DNA of 5,703 nucleotides, taken from an uncultured Ruminococcus sp. (GTDB taxonomy: Bacteria > Bacillota > Clostridia > Oscillospirales > Ruminococcaceae). A program made the position numbers and the translations under genes. Numbering within the stretch: position 1 is the first letter of the stretch; each line of letters begins with the position of its first letter. The notes under the pieces are model-generated. The model was given only the letters and a program-made list of their open reading frames with translations. It was not told the origin of the DNA and did not search any database. This document shows, in pieces, positions 1-4,100 of the stretch. The DNA lies in the NCBI GenBank assembly GCA_945835085.1, contig CAMAIG010000121.1:1-5703 (forward strand), read 5' to 3'.

Positions 1-1
1 T

Positions 2-1222
2 CTCCCGATGCTAAATGGTGATAAATCGGAAAGCCGCATGGAAAAAGCAGACCCCAGAGCCGCACTTACCATGAACTACATCAGAAGCTCCGGCGGATAT
101 CCAGCCTTTGACGGAACGGCGGTCAAGTATTATCCTGTCGGTGACAAGATGTTTGAGGATATGCTCGATGAACTAAGAAAGGCAGAGCATTTTATTTTCC
201 TCGAATATTTTATCATCAGGGAAGGAGTAATGTGGGACAGTATCGCAAAAATACTTATAGAAAAAGCTTCAATGGGCGTTGATGTCAGGATAATTTACGA
301 TGATATGGGCTGTGTTGCCCTGCTTCCTCCAAAATACTATAAGCAGCTTGAAGCTCTCAGTCCTAATATAAAGTGTCTTGCATTTAACCCCGTGGTCCCA
401 TTTCTTTCTCTTGTAATGAACAACCGGGATCATCGCAAGATAATGATAATTGACGGTCACACGGCATTTAACGGAGGAGTAAACCTTTCCGATGAATATA
501 TAAATGTCACCCACCCATTCGGTCATTGGAAGGATACGGGCATAAGACTAAGGGGCAAGGCGGTATTAAGCTTCACGGAGATGTTTATTGAGCTTTGGCA
601 CACCTTCAGGGACACCGATAATAAGCCTATGCTCATGGACTATGCTCCCGATGTATATGGAAAAGCCTATGAAAATGACGGATTGGTGCAGCCATTTTAC
701 GATACTCCCTTAGACACCGAAGCGCTAAGCGAGAATGTTTATCTTGAAATACTTAACCAGGCTGAGAAATATGTATATATCTTCACACCCTACCTTATCA
801 TTGACGATAACATGAAAAACGCTCTCTGCCTTGCGGCTCAGAGGGGAGTAGATGTCAGGATAGTAACTCCCGGCATTCCCGATAAAAAAGCTGTTTACAG
901 AATGACAAGGGCTAATTACAGACCATTGCTAAATGCCGGAGTCCGTATATTTGAATACAGCCCCGGATTTATTCATGCAAAAAGCTTTGTAAGCGATGAT
1001 AAGATCGGTGTTGTAGGGACCATTAACCTTGATTTCAGAAGTCTTTTCCTGCATTTTGAATGCGGAACGCTGATCTACGGCAGCAGTGCTGTGATGTCCC
1101 TAAGGGACGACCACATCGGTACAATGGAGCAGTGCCGTGAAATTACTCTTGATAATCTGAAAAAATATTACAGCGGAACAATATCAGACGCTCTTATGAG
1201 ATTGATCTCTCCGCTGCTGTAA
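2..1222 (+). CDS. cls: Cardiolipin synthase (phospholipase D superfamily), 5'-truncated by window edge
   Basis: Membrane enzyme that condenses two phosphatidylglycerol molecules into cardiolipin and glycerol. The reading frame is open to the left edge, so the true start lies upstream; the first ATG in the window (8-10) has no room for a visible ribosome binding site and is probably internal. Numbering from that Met, the first HKD motif is H142-R-K144-x4-D149 followed by GGVN, and the second is H323-A-K325-x4-D330 followed by GTINLDFRS. The segments HFIFLEYFII (about 61-70) and VDVRIIYDD (91-99) are typical of Firmicute Cls proteins. Full-length relatives are about 480-510 residues with two N-terminal membrane helices; the roughly 100 residues carrying those helices are outside this window. 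Both catalytic motifs are intact, so nothing suggests decay. The stop lies 13 nt before the next gene, suggesting co-transcription. Family assignment is firm; the exact substrate is inferred from the family. Confidence 0.93.
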   Translation, partial: LPMLNGDKSESRMEKADPRAALTMNYIRSSGGYPAFDGTAVKYYPVGDKMFEDMLDELRKAEHFIFLEYFIIREGVMWDSIAKILIEKASMGVDVRIIYDDMGCVALLPPKYYKQLEALSPNIKCLAFNPVVPFLSLVMNNRDHRKIMIIDGHTAFNGGVNLSDEYINVTHPFGHWKDTGIRLRGKAVLSFTEMFIELWHTFRDTDNKPMLMDYAPDVYGKAYENDGLVQPFYDTPLDTEALSENVYLEILNQAEKYVYIFTPYLIIDDNMKNALCLAAQRGVDVRIVTPGIPDKKAVYRMTRANYRPLLNAGVRIFEYSPGFIHAKSFVSDDKIGVVGTINLDFRSLFLHFECGTLIYGSSAVMSLRDDHIGTMEQCREITLDNLKKYYSGTISDALMRLISPLL

Positions 1223-1235
1223 AGGAGAAACGCAA

Positions 1236-2576
1236 ATGAATAACAATAAACCCGGTGTGATATCTGTAAAAAGATTTGTTTTATATCTGATACTTACTGC
1301 CGCTGCGGCGCTTTCGGTAATATATTTTAAAGAAGTGTCCTCTGCACTGAAAACTGCGGCAGGAGTGCTTAGCCCGCTTGTTATGGGCTGCGTATTTGCA
1401 TATATACTTAATATTATAATGAGCGGGTTGGAGAAGCTGTTCTTTCCAAGATCAAAAAACAGGATAATAGCTTCATGCCGCCGTCCGCTGTGCATAGTGC
1501 TTTCAATAGTTTCAATACTGCTTATTGCAGGACTTCTCATAAAGCTTATCGTGCCCGAGATAATCAACATAGCTGATGTGATAAAGCAGGTCATTCCCGT
1601 TTATACAAGCAGGATACAGGAGCTTCTGAAAGAATATGAGGACGAGATACCTGCCCTTTCGCAGTATATTGCAGACGCTTTTGCAAATCAGTCCATAGAC
1701 TGGAAATCAATTGTCAGCAATGCGGCAAGCTTTGTTACAAACGGAATGGGCGGATTTATATCCTCTACCGTATCGGTCATTTCGGCAGTTGCGGGAGGAA
1801 CGGTCAATTTCCTTATCGGGCTAATTTTTGCTATATATATCCTTTTCAGCAAGGAAAAGCTCTTTAGCCAGGCAAACAGGATACTTGACAGCTATTTCAC
1901 AGCAGCTGCTTCAAAGGTAAGATATGTCTGCTCAACAGCCGATAAATGCTTCAGAAGCTTTATCGTAGGACAGTTTACCGAGGCAATAATCCTTGGTGTG
2001 CTTTGTTCCCTCGGAATGCTTCTGCTCCGGCTTCCTTATGCGACAACCATCGGCACACTTATCGGTGCAACAGCCCTTATTCCTGTTGTGGGTGCATATA
2101 TAGGAGCAGTTGTCGGTGCGCTGATGATACTTGTGGTAAGCCCAATAAAGGCATTGTGGTTTGTGATTTTCCTCGTTATTCTTCAGCAGGTGGAAGGAAA
2201 TGTTATATATCCAAAGGTAGTAGGCTCGTCAATAGGTCTTCCCGGAATGTGGGTACTTGCAGCGGTTACTATCGGCGGCGGTCTTGGGGGAGTTATTGGT
2301 ATGCTTATAGGCGTGCCCGCTGCGGCAACTGCATACAGACTTATCCGAAATGATGTCTATAAGCGTGAGAGCATAAAAAATGGCACCGCAAATGCCGATG
2401 CTCATGAAGAAGACGATTCAATAATAACGCCGCCTGCTCCCGATAATGAGAAAAAATCGGAGCAGACGGCGGATAACAGACAGGAAAAAACAGAAGTCAG
2501 CGATCAAAAACACTCGAATAAACGACCCCCTTCTTCGGCTCACAGCCGCAAAGGCGGAAAAGGTCGGAAACGGTAA
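1236..2576 (+). CDS. AI-2E/PerM-family (UPF0118) membrane transporter with hydrophilic C-terminal tail
   Basis: A 446-residue polytopic membrane protein. Hydrophobic segments lie at about residues 11-32, 41-62, 84-106, 175-205, 240-265, 270-300, 304-318 and 335-368. The family signature is clear in the C-terminal half: LIGATALIPVVGAYIG (about 275-290), then QQVEGNVIYPKVVG (317-330) and SIGLPGMWVLAAVTIGGGLG (332-351). The AI-2E name comes from E. coli TqsA; other members act as Na+ or Li+/H+ antiporters or are uncharacterised, so the substrate here is unknown. The start is set by AGGAG at 1223-1227, 8 nt before the ATG and directly after the cls stop, so translation is probably linked within one operon. 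Residues from about 372 to 446 form a charged, Lys/Glu/Pro-rich tail, probably disordered and cytoplasmic, which makes the protein longer than many relatives. The last 26 codons overlap the end of the convergent deacetylase gene. Confidence 0.9.
   Translation: MNNNKPGVISVKRFVLYLILTAAAALSVIYFKEVSSALKTAAGVLSPLVMGCVFAYILNIIMSGLEKLFFPRSKNRIIASCRRPLCIVLSIVSILLIAGLLIKLIVPEIINIADVIKQVIPVYTSRIQELLKEYEDEIPALSQYIADAFANQSIDWKSIVSNAASFVTNGMGGFISSTVSVISAVAGGTVNFLIGLIFAIYILFSKEKLFSQANRILDSYFTAAASKVRYVCSTADKCFRSFIVGQFTEAIILGVLCSLGMLLLRLPYATTIGTLIGATALIPVVGAYIGAVVGALMILVVSPIKALWFVIFLVILQQVEGNVIYPKVVGSSIGLPGMWVLAAVTIGGGLGGVIGMLIGVPAAATAYRLIRNDVYKRESIKNGTANADAHEEDDSIITPPAPDNEKKSEQTADNRQEKTEVSDQKHSNKRPPSSAHSRKGGKGRKR
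2428..2471 (-). terminator. Strong hairpin inside the AI-2E gene, probable terminator of the deacetylase transcript
   Basis: An imperfect inverted repeat pairs 2428-2444 with 2456-2471. There are about 15 base pairs, mostly G-C, with one C-A mismatch (2433/2466) and one bulged C, closed by an 11-nt A-rich loop. Read on the minus strand, it starts 26 nt after the deacetylase stop and is followed by TTATTATT, a weak but plausible U-rich tract. On the plus strand no T run follows, so it should not terminate the AI-2E message. It is embedded in codons for the AI-2E hydrophilic tail. The hairpin is directly visible; the terminator role is inferred from position and polarity. Confidence 0.5.
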
Positions 2577-3117
2577 CAAGATCATATCCCTGAGAGATCA
2601 GATCGGGAATTATCATTTCAAGGGCAGCGACAGTATTGTCGTTGCCTTTTGCGTCATGGAGCAGGATAATGGCACCATTGTCTGCCTGTTCCATGACTTT
2701 TTTGTATCTTTCTTCGGCGCTGACCTCGGGGAGCCAGTCACTGCAGCCATAGCCTGCAATAAAGGTCAATGGGATAATGTCAAGCATAAGATCGTTTACA
2801 GCTATATATGGAGGACGGAAAAATAACGGAGCCTTTCCTGTGATACCAATGATCTTCTGATTTGTAAATTCCACCTCGGCAAGTATCTCGTCCTTTGACA
2901 TCTCAGGCATAGCGGGATGGGTTTTTGAGTGGTTATTTATCTCACAGCCCATATCAAAGGCACGCTTTGCCTGCTTAATGCTTTCCTCGTTTATCTCATC
3001 TCCCACCAGGAAAAACGAGCCTTTAACATGATATTTTTCAAGAATATCAAGGACCTCGGAGGTGGTGGTAGTATTGGGACCGTCATCAAAGGTAAGTGCG
3101 ATATATTTCTTTTCCAT
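2497..3117 (-). CDS. Small leaderless polysaccharide deacetylase (NodB homology domain, CE4)
   Basis: A 206-residue protein made almost entirely of one NodB/CE4 domain, a metal-dependent de-N-acetylase of glycans such as peptidoglycan or chitin-type oligosaccharides. Motif 1 is TFDDGP (residues 9-14, D11 as candidate base and D12 as metal ligand). Motif 2 is H63-SKT-H67 (metal ligands). Motif 3 is R101-PPY. Motif 4 is SDW (126-128). Motif 5 is LLHD (152-155, H154 as candidate acid). All catalytic positions seem present, although the glycine usual after RPPY is Ile105. There is no signal peptide or membrane anchor: the protein begins directly with MEKKYIALTFDDGP. The start is well supported by GGAGG at 3128-3132 (minus strand), 10 nt before the ATG. 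The gene has its own promoter, follows the regulator gene on the same strand and overlaps the AI-2E gene tail to tail by 80 bp. The substrate cannot be told from sequence, and the cellular location without a leader is unclear. Confidence 0.92.
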   Translation of the reverse strand: MEKKYIALTFDDGPNTTTTSEVLDILEKYHVKGSFFLVGDEINEESIKQAKRAFDMGCEINNHSKTHPAMPEMSKDEILAEVEFTNQKIIGITGKAPLFFRPPYIAVNDLMLDIIPLTFIAGYGCSDWLPEVSAEERYKKVMEQADNGAIILLHDAKGNDNTVAALEMIIPDLISQGYDLVTVSDLFRLCGCEPKKGVVYSSVFDR

Positions 3118-3125
3118 AAAGATTG

Positions 3126-3176
3126 ATCCTCCGTATGAATATTATTTTCATATATTTTAACGCATTATTGGAGGAT
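3126..3176 (-). promoter_or_regulatory. Ribosome binding site of the deacetylase gene and complementary upstream arm
   Basis: On the minus strand, GGAGGAT (3132-3126) is the ribosome binding site of the deacetylase gene. A perfect 7-nt complement, ATCCTCC (3176-3170), lies 37 nt upstream, inside the -35/-10 spacer of the gene's own promoter. RNA starting at that promoter (about 3147) would lack the upstream arm, whereas RNA read through from the regulator gene would contain both and could mask the site. The complementarity is visible; the switching role is inferred. Confidence 0.4.
3134..3152. promoter_or_regulatory. Operator-like inverted repeat at the deacetylase transcription start
   Basis: TATGAA (3134-3139) and TTCATA (3147-3152) form a 6-bp inverted repeat with a 7-bp spacer. 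It lies between the -10 box and the ribosome binding site, over the expected start of transcription. The position and symmetry suit a repressor site, and the neighbouring Xre protein would be the obvious candidate, but AT-rich DNA gives such repeats readily. Confidence 0.3.
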
Positions 3177-3182
3177 TGTCAA
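3154..3182 (-). promoter_or_regulatory. Sigma-A promoter of the deacetylase gene
   Basis: On the minus strand there is a perfect TTGACA -35 box (3182-3177), a 17-nt spacer and TAAAAT as -10 box (3159-3154). The predicted start is near 3147, giving a leader of about 30 nt before the ATG. The -35 box begins 4 nt after the regulator gene's stop codon, so the deacetylase can be transcribed independently of the regulator. No terminator separates the two genes, so read-through is also possible. Confidence 0.8.
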
Positions 3183-3186
3183 GAAT

Positions 3187-3771
3187 TTACAGATACTGAT
3201 ACAAAATTTTTCCCTTGTTTGTGCAGAAAAAAAGTGTTCCGTGACAGGTAAAGGGTATGCGGAACTGTAAATTCCATTCGGGATAAAGCTTGACAAAATG
3301 CATTTTTTCCGATGATGCGAAAACTGCAAAGGTGATATAGTTTTCCTTTGTCATTGGATTGTCACCCGAAACGAACCATTCCCCGTCGGAAATGACAGCC
3401 GAAAGCTTTTCCGAGTCGGAAGCCTTCACGGGGGTGCATGGGTCAAGCTTTCTTCCGCAGCAGGCAACATCGGCTTCTCCTGTGCAGATGCTGATATTGC
3501 CGCATTCGGGACATATATAGTATTTATTGTTCTTCATATTGATCTCCTTGATACTGTTTGAAATAAGATTTCCTTCGAGCAGAGTTTCGATGCTGACCGA
3601 AAGAATATCGGAAAGCCGGGTAAGCAGATCAATATCGGGGCAGCCAAGACCTCGTTCCCATTTTGAAACGGTCTTGTCCGATATATTCATCATATCCGCA
3701 AGCTGTTTTTGTGTGTACCCCATTGATATGCGCAAAAGCTTAATTGTTTTGCCTGTATCTGAGCAGTTCAT
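3187..3771 (-). CDS. Xre-family HTH regulator with desulfoferrodoxin-like C-terminal module
   Basis: A 194-residue protein. Residues about 8-62 form an HTH_3/Xre DNA-binding domain (GYTQKQLADMMNISDKTVSKWERG), with the recognition helix around 31-40. After a linker, residues 84-112 match the desulforedoxin pattern: C87-P-E-C90-GNI, then C104-C105-G-R-K-L, a Cys4 site for iron or zinc. Residues 117-194 resemble the iron-binding domain of desulfoferrodoxin/superoxide reductase (NPMTKENYITF at 138-148, VKLYPE at 160-165, FFCTNKG at 181-187), but the His ligands usual at those places appear replaced while C183 is kept. Similar HTH-desulfoferrodoxin fusions occur in Clostridia as uncharacterised regulators. 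The start is supported by AAAGGAG (3787-3781), 9 nt before the ATG. It probably acts as a cytoplasmic transcription factor, possibly responding to redox or metal state and possibly controlling itself or its neighbours; that role is inferred. The HTH call is firm, and the C-terminal comparison rests on remembered family patterns. Confidence 0.88.
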   Translation of the reverse strand: MNCSDTGKTIKLLRISMGYTQKQLADMMNISDKTVSKWERGLGCPDIDLLTRLSDILSVSIETLLEGNLISNSIKEINMKNNKYYICPECGNISICTGEADVACCGRKLDPCTPVKASDSEKLSAVISDGEWFVSGDNPMTKENYITFAVFASSEKMHFVKLYPEWNLQFRIPFTCHGTLFFCTNKGKILYQYL

Positions 3772-3797
3772 TGTAAATCTCTCCTTTCTGTATCTCT

Positions 3798-3826
3798 ATT
3801 GTAATACATATATAGAAAATAATCAA
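3798..3826 (-). promoter_or_regulatory. Sigma-A promoter of the Xre regulator gene
   Basis: On the minus strand there is TTGATT (3826-3821), a 17-nt spacer and TACAAT (3803-3798), with start expected near 3791 and a leader of about 20 nt carrying AAAGGAG. An odd palindrome TGTAATACA (3800-3808) overlaps the -10 box and could be an autoregulatory site. The first two bases of the -35 box belong to the 19-bp repeat described next, so the element borders or contributes to this promoter. Confidence 0.7.
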
Positions 3827-4000
3827 TAAACGCTCCGTTTACCCGTTCTGTCGAAAAAGTAAAAATGTTCATCCGAACAAAAAACTATTTGCAAAATCTG
3901 GCTTCAATACTTGCGTTACCGAGCCACAAAACAGAATAGTTTTCGCTATCTCCCCAACGAGTTGGCTTCAGCGACACGCTGAATAAACGCTCCGTTTACC
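3825..4000. repeat. Hairpin-rich intergenic element bracketed by a 19-bp direct repeat
   Basis: AATAAACGCTCCGTTTACC occurs perfectly at 3825-3843 and 3982-4000, 157 bp apart. Each copy is itself a small palindrome, TAAACG-CTC-CGTTTA. The 138 bp between them hold further inverted repeats: TGTTC/GAACA (3866-3879), AAAACTATT/AATAGTTTT (3881-3889 with 3935-3943) enclosing TGGCT/AGCCA (3899-3903 with 3922-3926), CCAAC/GTTGG (3954-3965) and TTCAGCG/CGCTGAA (3967-3983). TGGCTTCA is also repeated directly (3899 and 3963). No transposase or credible ORF is present. It could be a dispersed intergenic repeat or MITE-like unit, a product of repeat duplication, or a structured RNA. It occupies most of the 329-bp gap between the divergent regulator and receptor genes. 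Confidence 0.65.
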
Positions 4001-4002
4001 TT

Positions 4003-4020
4003 TTATATGCATTATATGCA
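4003..4020. repeat. Perfect 9-bp tandem duplication upstream of the receptor promoter
   Basis: TTATATGCA is present twice in tandem (4003-4011 and 4012-4020), ending 20 bp before the -35 box of the chemotaxis gene. It could be an UP-like AT-rich element, a pair of protein half-sites or a simple replication slip; the sequence does not decide. Confidence 0.6.
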
Positions 4021-4040
4021 AGAAAAATTTATTAAATTTC

Positions 4041-4069
4041 TTGTATTTTTACAAATCTTATGTTATAAT
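4041..4069 (+). promoter_or_regulatory. Extended -10 sigma-A promoter of the chemotaxis receptor gene
   Basis: A consensus TATAAT (4064-4069) is preceded by TGT at 4061-4063, an extended -10 motif. At 17 bp upstream lies TTGTAT (4041-4046) as a partial -35 box. The start should fall near 4076. Operator-like symmetry overlaps the -35 box: TTGTA (4041-4045) with TACAA (4050-4054), and an imperfect inverted repeat 4019-4030 with 4034-4043. No sigma-D type motility promoter (TAAA with GCCGATAT) is visible, so the gene is probably not under the usual flagellar sigma factor. Confidence 0.75.
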
Positions 4070-4089
4070 GAATATAAACTGAGAATTGT

Positions 4090-4094
4090 GGAGG
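4090..4094 (+). promoter_or_regulatory. Ribosome binding site deciding the receptor start
   Basis: GGAGG sits 6 nt before the ATG at 4101-4103, a strong initiation signal. It matters because this ATG is not in frame with the receptor body. In-frame alternatives (GTG 4088, TTG 4130, ATG 4208) have no comparable site, and the last would start inside the first membrane helix. Confidence 0.8.
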
Positions 4095-4100
4095 TAAAAT

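Noticed and set aside
1184..1594. Minus-strand open frame of 136 codons over the cls/AI-2E junction.
   Set aside because: It lies antisense to two well-supported genes and covers their ribosome binding site. It shows no recognisable domain and no promoter.
1946..2353. Plus-strand open frame of 135 codons rich in Cys, Arg and Ser inside the AI-2E gene.
   Set aside because: Its composition is what the wrong frame of a hydrophobic membrane-protein gene gives. The AI-2E frame carries the conserved family motifs over the same bases.
2446..2826. Plus-strand open frame of 126 codons across the deacetylase gene.
   Set aside because: It is the antisense shadow of the conserved deacetylase and the out-of-frame shadow of the AI-2E gene, with no family motif and no ribosome binding site.
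3118..3186. Possible intrinsic terminator between the regulator and deacetylase genes.
   Set aside because: The inverted repeats here have short or AT-rich stems without a following T run on the minus strand. The signals fit a promoter and leader better.
3865..3939. A 24-codon plus-strand ORF inside the bracketed repeat element, starting ATG at 3865 and ending TAG at 3937.
   Set aside because: It has no ribosome binding site upstream, overlaps the arms of several inverted repeats and is very short. Its composition is explained by the structured repeat. It would deserve a second look only if the same peptide were conserved in other copies of the element.
3825..4000. Possible minimal CRISPR array from the two identical 19-bp repeats.
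   Set aside because: There are only two copies, the repeat is too short, the spacing of 138 bp is far beyond a CRISPR spacer, and no cas gene is nearby.
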